64,000 bases of DNA, from assembly GCF_002795245.1 (NCBI RefSeq), contig NZ_PGVG01000015.1, forward strand, positions 1-64,000. Direction: 5' to 3'. Position 1 is the first letter of the stretch. Every line of letters begins with the position of its first letter. Under the pieces are notes generated by a model that did no database searches, was not told where the DNA came from, and worked only from the letters and a program-made list of their open reading frames with translations. A program made the position numbers and the translations under genes. This document shows positions 27,596 through 37,126 of the stretch, one piece after another. Source of the stretch: Bradyrhizobium forestalis. GTDB lineage: Bacteria; Pseudomonadota; Alphaproteobacteria; Rhizobiales; Xanthobacteraceae.

Positions 27596-27929
27596 TGCAG
27601 GACTCCCCCCGTTTCCGATGGAGAGAGTCAGTTAGAATGCCGCCTCGTGCTGCGTCAAACTACCTAAATTGGGGAGCCGAATCGAACCATGACATATTGT
27701 TCCACTGCCAATGCGAGGAAATAGACAAGCCGGCGCGTGGCAACGCGCTATGACAAACTCGCCGCCAACTACCTCGCATTCGTCCAACTTGCATCAATCA
27801 GGCTGTGGCTGCGCGTTAATGAGTCCACGTCCGAGGCTAGTCGTGTTGCGACCTAATGGAGCGGGTCTTCCTACTTCACTCACACACGTTGCCGCTGTCC
27901 TGAGCGGCTGGCACGAAATTTGAGGCGTG
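27596..27929. other. no gene recognised
   Basis: Holds a near-match to a -24/-12 promoter at 27909 (TGGCACGAAATTTGAG), in which the -12 GC is replaced by GA; not counted as functional. Confidence 0.4.
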
Positions 27930-28417
27930 GAGCAGCACACCCTCGACGATCATATGCGCAAAGAGTGGGCTTGGGTATCCTGTAACATCGCACTTTGTGG
28001 ATTCGAGCCTAAGATCGATAGGATTATGAAAATTTGCGATCAAACTGGGCTGCGGGAGGTAATCGAGCATTGGCCCGGTGGTTTCCAAACCTACCTGGGC
28101 GAAAATGGCGTAAAATTGTCTGGTGGCGAGAAGCAGCGCCTTTCGTTAGCACGAGCTCTATATCGGAATCCGGAAATCCTAATCTTGGACGAGCCGACCG
28201 CCTCCCTTGACTCGGTTGCCGAAGCCACTGTGCACTGGCTCCTTGAGAAGTTTGCGTCGGGCCGGTAAGACGATCGTGGTGATCTCTCACCGACTCAGCA
28301 CCATCTGTGGTGCCGACAAGATCGTCGTCTTAGACAAGGGGCCGGATCGTTGCGGAGGGCAGACAGACAGATCTGCTGGCTGAAAGCGCTTATGCGCGCT
28401 TGTGGCAGACGTAAACC
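27930..28417 (+). pseudogene. ABC transporter ATP-binding domain, C-terminal half, frameshifted
   Basis: The first frame reads 'LREVIEHWPGGFQTYLGENG' and 'KLSGGEKQRLSLARALYRNP', then 'EILILDEPTASLDSVAEATV': the signature motif (LSGGEKQR), Walker B (ILILDEP) and D-loop of an exporter-type ABC ATPase. After a frameshift at about 28262 the H-loop follows in another frame (KTIVVISHRLSTICGADKIV), and a further shift precedes 'LAESAYARLWQT'. The Walker A half and the whole membrane domain are missing. It derives from a type I secretion or peptide-exporter ABC protein and cannot function. Confidence 0.8.
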
Positions 28418-28673
28418 GAGCGGCCCTAAAGTTGCAGATGATGGCTTATCGCAAAATTGGGCGGAATCGCGGAGAGCTTATCCTCTCAGACTGACCCTGC
28501 TGATCGACGTTCGAAAAGTGTATACCACGGTCGTGTGACGGAGCGAGATCGGCAGCTCAACAACGACCACGCCTGATGACCGACGATGGCAAGCATCGGG
28601 AGAGCGTGCGCGAAATCAACCATAACGCATGTGAAATCTCGAGGTGAACTACGCCAGCGGCAAGCTGAGGCCG

Positions 28674-29231
28674 TCAGACGGCGTGGTCCCATGGCATAAG
28701 CGCGTCGATTTCGTTCCAGGGTAAGCCGTTGGCAATACGCTGAAGTATCTGAATATAGGCGAATGGATGGACATTGTCATTTCCGTTGTGCGGCAGCGTT
28801 GCGATGGCTGCCAACGTTTGTCGCCGCCGTCGCTGCCCGCGAAGAGCTTTTTTGAATTGTTGTAGCTGATGGGGCGTTCGACGATGGTGGAGTCGAGCTC
28901 GACGCGGCCGTCGGTGGGAAGCGTTCGAAGATGGCGCGCCGAGAGACGGCATAGCGGATCGCCTCGCCCAGCTTTGGTTTCCGGAGATCCGCCGCAAGGT
29001 GTGCTGCCAGAAGTCGAAGAGATCCGCGGCGACCGCCGTGCAGTGTTTTGCTTGCGCCCGGCAACGCGTGCGTCGATGCTTGACCGCGTACGGTCTTCCG
29101 AAGAGCAGCTGATTCCGAGGACTGGAGTGGTTCACACATTGCGCCAGCGATCTGTGATGGCAGCGGTTAGTCGGCAGAGCACATCTCGCCTGTCGCAACT
29201 GTGATCGAGGTGATTGGCTATTGGTGCGCAC
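28674..29231 (-). pseudogene. IS66-family transposase (TnpC) remnant, frameshifted
   Basis: Three frames carry successive parts of TnpC: 'KPKLGEAIRYAVSR', then DGRVELDSTIVERPI and 'FAGSDGGDKRWQ', then 'TLAAIATLPHNGNDNVHPFA' with the end 'RIANGLPWNEIDALMPW'. The order matches the C-terminal third of the transposase. Several frameshifts make it inactive. It differs from the fragments at 4.5 and 19.6 kb (ending DALMPW rather than HELLPW), so it stems from another IS66 subgroup. Confidence 0.75.
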
Positions 29232-29571
29232 GAGAGATCAGTCTGGCTGGCACGCTTTAGAGAGAATAGGCGACGACTGACATTCGCACGAAGCCGATCT
29301 TTCCGCCGCTCCTAAAGGCGGACCTGAGACGACCATTCTGGCTCACAGTTGGCGGTGTCTCCCGACACCGAGCGGCAATTTGCGTTGCAGGGTAGTCGCT
29401 GCGCCCCCCTTCCGACAGGCTACCCTTTTGATGTTGATGGCATCCAAATAGCTGCCATGGATCAAGGGGACCGACGGGTACATGAATCATATACATTGAT
29501 ATACGTTGTGCCGGCGCGTCTGGCGTGTGATTGCTGCGTCAAAGACGAAATTCATCGGATCTTCGCGCCAA
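29232..29571. other. no gene recognised
   Basis: No feature found; upstream region of the methyltransferase gene. Confidence 0.4.
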
Positions 29572-30234
29572 ATGGAAAAAGCACCTGTGTCCTCTGTCGA
29601 AGTACACCAGCACATTGTTTCACTTCTTCAAAAGCCGAATCCCGTCATCCTGGATATCGGCTGCAATGACGGGACCGATACGCAACAGTTTCTCAACCTC
29701 TGCCCGCAAGCTAATCTCTACTGCTTTGAGCCGGACCCCAGAGCGATTGCGCGCTTCAAGAAGAAGCTGGGCCCATCGCTTTCTAAGGTGAAGCTGCTTG
29801 AAATCGCGATCAGTGATCGAAACGGGATGATCGACTTCCATCCAAGCAATGCAGATGGTGATGCGAAGGAATGGGACCTCTCCGGCTCAATACGCCGGCC
29901 GAAGAATCATCTTACTGAGTATGATTGGGTTCGGTTCGATCGCCCTGTCTCGGTTGAAACGCGGCGGCTGGACGACTGGTGCAGCGAAGCCAATCTGAAT
30001 ACAGTGGATTTCATCTGGATGGATGTCCAGGGAGCTGAAGCCGATGTTATCGCTGGAGGCATGCAGACCTTGAGCAACACGCGCTTTGTCTACACGGAAT
30101 ATAGCGACCGCGAGCTCTACGAAGGGCAGTTGTCCCTGCAAGCCATTCTTGACCTATTGCCATCATTCGAAGTGGAGGCCCACTTTCCCCGCGCAGTAGA
30201 GGGTGATGTATTGCTCAAAAATACGCGCTTCTAG
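29572..30234 (+). CDS. FkbM-family methyltransferase
   Basis: About 220 residues from the ATG chosen (MEKAPVSSVEVHQHIV); an upstream in-frame start adds 22 atypical residues. Motif I for S-adenosylmethionine is 'VILDIGCNDGTDTQQFL', followed by 'LYCFEPDPRAIARF' (acidic ribose-binding residue), and the FkbM signature 'VDFIWMDVQGAEADVIAGG' lies in the second half. Members methylate hydroxyl groups of sugars, polyketides or lipids; in rhizobia some modify Nod factor or surface sugars. There is no linked glycosyltransferase here, so the substrate is open. It appears intact. Confidence 0.8.
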   Translation: MEKAPVSSVEVHQHIVSLLQKPNPVILDIGCNDGTDTQQFLNLCPQANLYCFEPDPRAIARFKKKLGPSLSKVKLLEIAISDRNGMIDFHPSNADGDAKEWDLSGSIRRPKNHLTEYDWVRFDRPVSVETRRLDDWCSEANLNTVDFIWMDVQGAEADVIAGGMQTLSNTRFVYTEYSDRELYEGQLSLQAILDLLPSFEVEAHFPRAVEGDVLLKNTRF

Positions 30235-30960
30235 TGGCTAATCATATAGGACGCCTCTTACATCGCTGCAAAACCTGATCAGCGCGCTTATGACGCCCAA
30301 AGCTGCAGAATGGGTGATCATTCGAGCGGATATCAGCCGGACGGGCGCTCCGGTTTCCGGTTGCCATTGCAGACCCCGCGCACGACGTCGGCCGTCGGGC
30401 GGGGTGGCGGGTTTCTCGCAATCATTTATTTAGCGGGCCGGCACGAGCGACGACTTCGCGGTCAGCAGCCCGAGCCGTTTCAGACGCTTGAATCAACATT
30501 GCCAGCCGATGCTCGAAGCGTTGAATCTTCTTGAACCGCTTTTGTATGGGCTGGCCCTCTAGGAAGCCGGTGCACTGCTTCGATCAAATGCGAAAGAAAT
30601 TGCATCAGTTCTCCTAGTTCCGCAAGATGGGCGGATTTCAGCACGCGCTGGCGTGAGCTAAAGTATGTGTTCATTCCAGATTAGGTCGCTGTGTGGCGGC
30701 CGGCATAACTCCAGCAGCCGATTGTCCCGCAAGGCGTCCGGGACGAAGCGCAGGAGGAGGTGGCGGCCGATCTCGCGCCGGATCGGATCAAGATCGTCAC
30801 CGCAATCGGGGTTACTTGCCTGCTCATTTGCCGCAGGCAGAGCTGACCATCGAATCTGCGAGGACGTTCTGCCCGTGCGGCTGCGGCGCGATGGCGAAGA
30901 TCTGCGAGGACGTCATTAAACGCCTCGACGTAATCCCGGCGCGATGGCGCGAAGTTTCTC
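30235..30960. other. no gene recognised
   Basis: Short frames only; a possible weak hairpin near 30.36-30.41 kb. Nothing recognised. Confidence 0.4.
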
Positions 30961-31338
30961 CTAGCCGCGTCGCCCGATCACCCACAATTCCAGATCGGCC
31001 CGATCGGCGTCCGGGGTCCAGCACGGCCCGAAACTGCCGCCGTTGTAGCGGCCGCCCCGGAACCCGGGGTGGCCGAAATAGTGCCACTCGCCATCCCAAC
31101 CGTAATACTGAGGAACCGGGTCAATATACCAGTGGCGCTGGTCGGCACGCGAGGGCCGGCGCATCGCGTCCTTCTGTTTGTAGAGCGGAATGCTGTTGCT
31201 CAGCGGCTGGCGATAGCCGGGCAAGAAGCCGTAACCTTGCCAGACCGGCTTGGGCCGCTTTTGAATTGGCGCAGCGTTCGCGACGACCGGCAGCAGCGAC
31301 AGCATGATAGTAGCAGCTAGACAAACAAGGCGAGACAT
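30961..31338 (-). CDS. small secreted protein, C terminus altered by a frameshift
   Basis: A 125-residue protein with a signal peptide (MSRLVCLAATIMLSLLPVVA, cleaved after NAA). The mature part has the Bradyrhizobium pattern of 'YGFLPGYRQPLSNSIPLYKQ', 'HWYIDPVPQYYGWDGEWHYF' and 'GGRYNGGSFGPCW'. The present frame then ends in 20 unrelated residues, while the neighbouring frame encodes RTPIGPIWNCG and a stop, the ending I expect for this family. One extra C in a CCCC run just after the GPCW codons (near 31.02 kb) explains the difference. This is either a recent mutation or a sequence error. Exported; function unknown. Confidence 0.65.
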   Translation of the reverse strand: MSRLVCLAATIMLSLLPVVANAAPIQKRPKPVWQGYGFLPGYRQPLSNSIPLYKQKDAMRRPSRADQRHWYIDPVPQYYGWDGEWHYFGHPGFRGGRYNGGSFGPCWTPDADRADLELWVIGRRG

Positions 31339-31969
31339 GGATCGATAATAGTCGGTCGGTTGCGCGGAGGCTATTCAAATGTGGGTGCAGAGTTCTGCGT
31401 AATCTTGCGCAGAAGTTTTCTTTTCGCTGATCACGCCCTTCTTGATCAGAAAGCACGCATATCCCCGGTGTCACCCACCTGCACGACGCCGAAGCTGCAG
31501 CGAGAGAAAATCCGGACGCGAGAGCTTGCCGCGACTGAAGACACACACCGTGCGCGTATGTGGGACGGCCGACCGAGCGTTCAATCTCGACCAGCACGAT
31601 GCGCTTGCGTCCGGGCAAACGGTCGGGATCGTCGACGGGCATCGTCACGCGCACGGATCGACGAGATCGTCGAGCGGATGGAGCGTAGTATGGCGCGGAC
31701 GGTCCTCTCTAACTCATGCCCGTCAGCTGAATCAGGCGCTCCGAGTAGAGCCGTGGCGGCGATGCGGTTGGCCGGGTGGTTGGCGTCGACGGCCACGAGG
31801 TCGCCGCCATAGCCATGGAGGCAAGTAGACAGAGCGGCTCGGGCGTTAGGATCGGATCGATCGATTTCAGCATGCGACGAACTATCTTCCCGATCAATCG
31901 CTTACTAACCGTTCGCAATCATCAGAGATCGCGGGCCGGAACACTTCCAAACTGTCGCTCATCAGTGGC
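31339..31969. other. no gene recognised
   Basis: Several frames of 60-180 residues overlap on both strands but none carries a known signature. Confidence 0.4.
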
Positions 31970-32075
31970 AAAAAAAGGCCCGGCCTCGTTTCGATGGCCG
32001 GGCCGAAGTCAGTCGCCGACAGAGGGAGAGAGCTGCCGACGGTTCTTGCGGCAAAACGTTCACCGCAAATTCGAA
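31970..32075 (-). ncRNA. candidate small RNA A with intrinsic terminator
   Basis: Read on the minus strand: a stem TTGCGG...CCGCAA, then a 9-bp stem enclosing the pyrimidine loop CTCTCTCCCT, then a GC-rich terminator (GGCCCGGCC...GGCCGGGCC) and a run of seven T. The order and parts of the sequence recur at 43.8-43.96 kb. The loop is complementary to Shine-Dalgarno sequences, as in several trans-acting alphaproteobacterial small RNAs. No open frame covers it on this strand. Transcription is not shown. Confidence 0.55.
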
Positions 32076-32502
32076 TTAAGGAAGGATCAATGAATGGAGA
32101 GATCTGGCGTCGTTTCCTATCAATCAGACCATATTGATGGAATGCGGCTCAACACTTGCTCGCACAAACCTTGAAGGGCGTATTGTCCCTTGTTTTGCGT
32201 ATCTTCAAAGCCATTGCGATTAAATGAGCGGCGCCCAACAGAGACGATCCTCGGCTGTTCGAACGGCGCCGACGTGCCCGGCCGCCAAGCGCAGCAACCC
32301 AGTACCCCCTGGGCTTGGACGAAGTACGTTGTTGTTCGCATGCGAGGACTGGGACCCCGTCCGCCAGACCTGGCAGACGGGGATTGGGGCCGTGTCGCCC
32401 ATTGCCGTACACACATCGACCGCATTGGTATCATCGTCTCACCGATGGCAGCAAACAGCGGGCCGGTCCGATTTGCCGGGCATCCTCGTCAGCAACTTAG
32501 CA
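32076..32502. other. no gene recognised
   Basis: A 104-codon minus-strand frame starts downstream of the MerR-type promoter at 32503 but shows no domain. Confidence 0.35.
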
Positions 32503-32533
32503 ATGGTACAACGTGACGCCACGTGCGATTCAA
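32503..32533 (-). promoter_or_regulatory. MerR-type promoter, copy 5
   Basis: Minus strand: TTGAAT, 19 bp with CACGTGGCGTCACG, then TACCAT. The sequence up to the -35 box (AAAAGG-CTTGAATCG) is very like copy 1 at 3.1 kb. Confidence 0.55.
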
Positions 32534-33283
32534 GGCCTTTTAGCTCATCCGTATAAAATTCAAGCCGCCGATCTCTCACAGGCAGCTGAGGAAACCGCCA
32601 GCGGTCGAGGTGCGTGATTCTATTTTGAATGGGCTTGTACACGTGAGCGCTCAAGGCACATTGCACGTCATATTTTGTGTGATGCAATATTGTTGCGTTC
32701 TTCGCGTCGAATGCGCACAAAGGAGACGCTGGCGAATGGCGCCCGACTTCCACAAGCGAGATCGGTATGCGGCGGGTGGGTCCTATCTACGGTGTATTTG
32801 CTGCGTGGCTGCTGCGTTTTGCACCGGCCGTGAGCCCGAGCGGTCAGGTTCATCGAATTGATTTCTGGGCATCGCGAGCTCTTAGTCGCGGCAAACAGAA
32901 GTATTGGTTCAACGCTAAGAAAAGGCAACATCCCGCGATTGGTCGTGAGCTATAACGGAGATCACATAACGACAGTCATCACAAATCTGCTCGCCCGAAA
33001 GCAGATGCTCATTAAGCAACTTGATTGTAGCCAGGACGTTGGGCAACGCGAAAAGATCGGGCGTCAACTTGAGGAGAACGCGATATCGACGACCAGGGCG
33101 TTTTGACGCGCGGCCTCTGATCTTGCAGCAAAGACTCGCGCTGCATCGGGTCCGCCGCGCTTCGGTGTCCCAATCAATTTTGCAAACGGGCGAATGCTGT
33201 TCGCCCTCCTGAAAACTCAGCCAGAGTCCCGCGAACCTCCTCCGAATGAGTGGACACCTGTAATAGCGTCAGAAAGCCTAGAG
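32534..33283. other. no gene recognised
   Basis: The plus-strand frame 32858-33106 ends in a helical stretch (LLARKQMLIKQLDCSQDVGQ) that could be a small coiled-coil protein, but there is no ribosome site and the family is unknown. Confidence 0.35.
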
Positions 33284-33640
33284 ATGCGAATGCCAGCACG
33301 TCAACGTAGATCGTTCACAGAGGATTTTAGCGCTAGGCCGTTGCACTGGCGGGTATCGAGCGGTCGATCGATCGGAACGGTCGAAGGAAGTCGGTCTTGG
33401 GCGACTCGGTGCAGCGACGCTGGGTGGATAAGCTCCGGCAGGAGCTGGCATCAGCGGCGTGGCGCCCGCGCAGGGCGACGCCTAAGCAGGCGCACCGGGC
33501 TTCGGAGATCGCCCGCCTGCGACAGGAGAACGAACGGCTGCGCATGGAGCGCGACATCAAAAAAGGAAGCCGGGCTTGGAAGGTTCGTGAGTTGAACCGC
33601 CGGCTGTCGTGCCGAAATGCAAGTGGATTGTGCTCGAGAT
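33284..33640 (+). pseudogene. IS3-family transposase OrfA remnant
   Basis: The first frame gives RQRRSFTEDF and 'SSGRSIGTV', the helix-turn-helix start of IS3 OrfA. A frame change then leads to 'RRWVDKLRQELAS' and 'SEIARLRQENERLRMERDIK', its leucine zipper. The downstream OrfB is missing. At least two frameshifts; inactive. Confidence 0.75.
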
Positions 33641-33747
33641 GACAATGATCGAGGCGGGGGCGTAGAGACCTATGAGAGCGCGTTTGCGATGGGGAGGGAT
33701 GCCCCACGGATATGAAGTGGTGTTTTTGAGAAGCGCCTGACTGCAAG

Positions 33748-33781
<34 letters not shown>

Positions 33782-33887
33782 CCTTTAAAATAAGGTCGGC
33801 AGGCGACTAGGTCCTGTAGCTGCGAACAGCATCATATCGCGCGTCCGGCAATCCTGCCGCGGGGTGTGCGGAACGTGAAGAACCAGT

Positions 33888-35054
33888 TCATGGAAATCCC
33901 GGCTGTGCTGCACTTCCGAGCAGGAGACGGCCGGCGCTCTGAAGCGTTCCCTCGTTTAAAGCTGCGTGCTGGGCAACCACGAAGCTGTCGCACATGGCGC
34001 GTGCCAGATTGCTGGTGGTATAGAGCGACGCACTTCCAGCGAGACCGCTCGCAACGTTGCAGACCTCAGCGCTCTGCCGCGCGGCGTTCGTCGCGGCGAG
34101 CCGCATCAGCGTCGCCCTGTTCGGGGTTACGGCACCTTTGAGCGCTTCCTTCCACAGCTCCTCGGTGGCCTCATAGAAGAAGGCACGGGCGGAACGCAGC
34201 ATGGCTTCGGCTCTGGCCATCTCCAGTTGGACATAGCCGCGCTCTGCCATCACGGGCGCTCCCGTGATTGAGGCGCGGCTTCCGGCCATGGCGATCACCT
34301 CGTCCAGCGCGGAGCGCGCAATACCGACGCCGACAATCGCATGCGCCTGCGCGGCGAAAGTCACGGACGGATATCGATAGACCGGCGCGTCGAGCGTCGG
34401 CGGACCGCCGCGGATCAAGGTCCATTCCTCCGGCACAATGACATCGTTGACAACGACGTCGTGGCTGCCGGTGCCTTGCAGGCCAATGACGTCCCAATTG
34501 GGCCGGATTGTCACCTTCTCGGCCGGCATCACGGCTACACGCGCAAGGCCACCGGTCGGATCGTCTTCCACAGTGATGCCAACGCCTATCAGATCCGCGC
34601 CCGGTGAGCCGCTGGCGAATGGCCACACGCCGTTCACGACAAACCCGTCAGTGCTTCGCCTGGCGGGCTGAAGGGGGAAAAGCGCACCTGCCAACACCAC
34701 GTCAGGTCCGTTCGCGTATACCTCGCGAAGCGTGTCGTCCGGCAGAGCTGCGAGGTAGCGAGCCCCATCGCCGAAGCTAGCGACCCAACCGGCGGAGCCG
34801 TCGGCTTCGGAAATTTGCTCGATCAGGCGACAAAAATCGGCCGGCGTTCGCTCCTCGCCGCCGAACCGCCTGGCGGCCAAAGCCCGATAGACGCCAACGC
34901 GCTTGAAGCCTTCGATGATGTCGTCTGGAATCTTTTGCGCGCGGGCGAACTCGTTTCGACGCGCGCGGATATCGACCAGCAGCGGCGACAGATTGTCCCA
35001 GGTCGCAGCCGTACCTTCGGTTTCTGAAGTGATCTTCTCTGGTGAAGCGTTCAT
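33888..35054 (-). CDS. acyl-CoA dehydrogenase-like flavin monooxygenase (oxygenase component)
   Basis: A 388-residue protein of the acyl-CoA-dehydrogenase fold, of the subgroup that includes HsaA, DszC and HpaH-type two-component oxygenases. N domain: 'RRFGGEERTPADFCRLIEQI', 'DGSAGWVASFGDGARYLAAL'. Middle: 'GFVVNGVWPFASGSPGADL' and 'GLQGTGSHDVVVNDVIVPEE'. The catalytic Glu of dehydrogenases is not at its usual place near the end (SLYTTSNLARAMCDSFVVAQ). Such enzymes take reduced flavin from a separate reductase, and the solitary flavin reductase at 6.2 kb is a possible partner. Substrate unknown. A decayed class II aldolase-like start lies upstream on the same strand. Confidence 0.8.
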   Translation of the reverse strand: MNASPEKITSETEGTAATWDNLSPLLVDIRARRNEFARAQKIPDDIIEGFKRVGVYRALAARRFGGEERTPADFCRLIEQISEADGSAGWVASFGDGARYLAALPDDTLREVYANGPDVVLAGALFPLQPARRSTDGFVVNGVWPFASGSPGADLIGVGITVEDDPTGGLARVAVMPAEKVTIRPNWDVIGLQGTGSHDVVVNDVIVPEEWTLIRGGPPTLDAPVYRYPSVTFAAQAHAIVGVGIARSALDEVIAMAGSRASITGAPVMAERGYVQLEMARAEAMLRSARAFFYEATEELWKEALKGAVTPNRATLMRLAATNAARQSAEVCNVASGLAGSASLYTTSNLARAMCDSFVVAQHAALNEGTLQSAGRLLLGSAAQPGFP

Positions 35055-35246
35055 AAGCTGTCCTCGGTGCCTTGAGCCGATCGACGCCGCGCTTCATTGA
35101 TTTGGATTGCGCGCGCATGGCGAGGCCGGCCGGATTGAAACCCAGTCGGAAGGGATCGTTGAAACTGTCGCAGTTGATATCGACTGTGATGCGATTGCAG
35201 GCGGTTGCCTCCAAAAAGGCTGGCTCAAAGAAAGGTCTTGAGCGCT

Positions 35247-35384
35247 GGGAAGGCTGACCGACATATCGCTGTCGATGCTGTCTTTGAGGCTGAAGCGGCA
35301 AAGCAGCCGATATGCGGTGGCGAGATCGATCCGCCTCTGCTGCACTATGTCTCCGACGGTTGAAAGCAGCGCTCGTTTTGTCAT
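35247..35384 (-). pseudogene. class II aldolase-like N-terminal fragment
   Basis: ATG at 35384 with GGAGACGAC before it. The product reads 'RIDLATAYRLLCRFSLKDSI', then DSDMSVSLP, resembling 'DLAAAYRLLARFGxxDxIxxHIS' at the start of class II aldolase/adducin domains. The histidine that should follow is replaced and the rest of the domain is missing. Low-to-moderate confidence. Confidence 0.4.
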
Positions 35385-36336
35385 GTCGTCTCCAACGGAC
35401 GATTTGTCACAATTGGTGCCGGCCGGCTCGAAGCATGCTGTGAATTCCTGACTTGGCGACCGCGAGGCGCCCAAGCCTGCGGCTCGTTTACATGTCCCCA
35501 GCAATCGATGTGCCATCAATGATGGTCTGCCGGCCGTGTCTGAATCGAGCGAGACCCCTGCCGCGCCAGCAGGATGCTCGCGCCTCCCGTGTCTGATCCC
35601 AGGCACAAGACGTCATCAACCGAACACGGCAGAAGGAGAACGACTGAAGTGGAGCTCGACCGCGAACCAGTCGGGCTCGGCTTACCTCCTGCAGTTTCAG
35701 GCCCGCTCCGACCTCCGACAACCTTCTGTTTATGCTGATCCAAGGTACAGGCCCGAGATAGATGCAACGAGGCTGCTTTTGCTACACTGGCGGTTTTCCA
35801 AATGGCTGAGCAGGAGAGGTCCGTCTGATGCCGACGCGAATAGAGCTTTTCTTTACATCGGTCGGCTAGGCAGTCGTCGTGGTTGTAATTTTGCACTCTA
35901 TGATCTTCGGACCTGGCTGAGCCTGCTGATCATGAGCAGGGGCCATAGGTGGCCTCCCGGATCGCGGGTGAGAATCTACCGGAAGTTGGTCGCATGCTCC
36001 GAAGGCCGAGGAGCTCAGACCCCGCATGCCTCGCACCCGATCTGCCGCTTGAACTACCTCCGTCGGCCTAGCGCATCTGCGTCCAGGCATGAATACTGTT
36101 GCGCGGCGGTATGAGAGTCTCTTGGTGCTGGCCTCGCGTGCCCACATGAGGACGTAGAATACGAGGAGATTAAGAGGCCGCGCATACCAAGGGTCTTCCC
36201 GAAGCTATGACAAATTGTGGAGCGGATTGTATTCGGTGCATTTGATGCAGCCGATGCGCGAGCGAATTGCGCGGAACTCGACCGAAGCCCTGTATCAGGC
36301 GGCAAACGACTGTCCGGCAGCGCGAAGGTGCCAGCG
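35385..36336. other. no gene recognised
   Basis: Long overlapping frames on both strands but no signature. The region separates the aldolase-like relic from the carbonic anhydrase gene. Confidence 0.4.
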
Positions 36337-37074
36337 TCAGCTCAGCAAATCGACTCTGCCGGTGTCGAGCCGATACAGACCCCCAACGACCTTCAGTCTG
36401 TTCTGCTCGACTGCCGCGTTCAGAATCGGCCCCGTCGATTTGAGTTTGTTGACATTGTCGATTACATTTTGTCGGGTTGCTTCGGCGGACGTGTCACCGG
36501 TTTGCTGGCGAGAGACTTCTACCGCTGGCGCAAGCGCAGCGACCAGGGATGAAATGTGCCCCGGCGGCGGCTTATTGTCGTGGAGCGACTTGATCGTGGC
36601 GTCTATCGCACCGCAATGGTCGTGGCCAAGTACCAGGATCAGCGGCGTGTTCAGCACGGCCACCGCATATTCCATACTGGCGAGCGTGTCATCGTTGACG
36701 AAGTTACCAGCGAGGCGGCAGACAAACAGATCACCAAGTCCGCTGCCGAAGACAAGTTCAGGCGCCACGCGAGAATCGGCGCAGCTCAGAACCGCGGCAT
36801 ATGGATTTTGCCCATCCACCAAAACCTGACGCTCGCGCTTGAAATCGTCGCGTCGTGATACGCCCTGGACATAGCCATCGTTCCCTTCCATCAGCCGCTT
36901 CAGGGCAGCCTCCGGCGAGATCAGGTTATTGGGCTTGGGCGGCGCTGTTGCTTCCTTCGCATCGACAATGTTGTTGCTAAACCGTAGGCAAACCGCCGAA
37001 GCAGCGAACAGCAACAGCGAGCGACGCGAAAGCGCGGTCTTGGCCAGGTAGGTCGGAGAATGGCCTGCCTTCAT
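36337..37074 (-). CDS. beta-class carbonic anhydrase, exported
   Basis: A 245-residue protein from the ATG at 37074, chosen because GAGGTGA precedes it. The N terminus has a possible twin-arginine signal (ALSRRSLLLFAASAVCLRF). Zinc ligands are Cys98 and Asp100-Arg102 (SCADSR), His151 and Cys154 (GHDHCGA), as in beta carbonic anhydrases, which interconvert CO2 and bicarbonate. The location would be periplasmic. It is the second gene after the nuclease-like gene, 52 bases apart on the same strand, so a common transcript from the MerR-type promoter at 37.95 kb is likely. Confidence 0.88.
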   Translation of the reverse strand: MKAGHSPTYLAKTALSRRSLLLFAASAVCLRFSNNIVDAKEATAPPKPNNLISPEAALKRLMEGNDGYVQGVSRRDDFKRERQVLVDGQNPYAAVLSCADSRVAPELVFGSGLGDLFVCRLAGNFVNDDTLASMEYAVAVLNTPLILVLGHDHCGAIDATIKSLHDNKPPPGHISSLVAALAPAVEVSRQQTGDTSAEATRQNVIDNVNKLKSTGPILNAAVEQNRLKVVGGLYRLDTGRVDLLS

Positions 37075-37126
37075 GCATCTCACCTCATCGCGCCGCTTTA
37101 CGCCACCCGGTGGCTTCGGCTTCCGC

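Noticed and set aside
27909..27924. Sigma54-like promoter before the ABC transporter relic (TGGCACGAAATTTGAG)
   Set aside because: The -24 part is perfect but the invariant -12 GC is GA, and no NifA site was found upstream.
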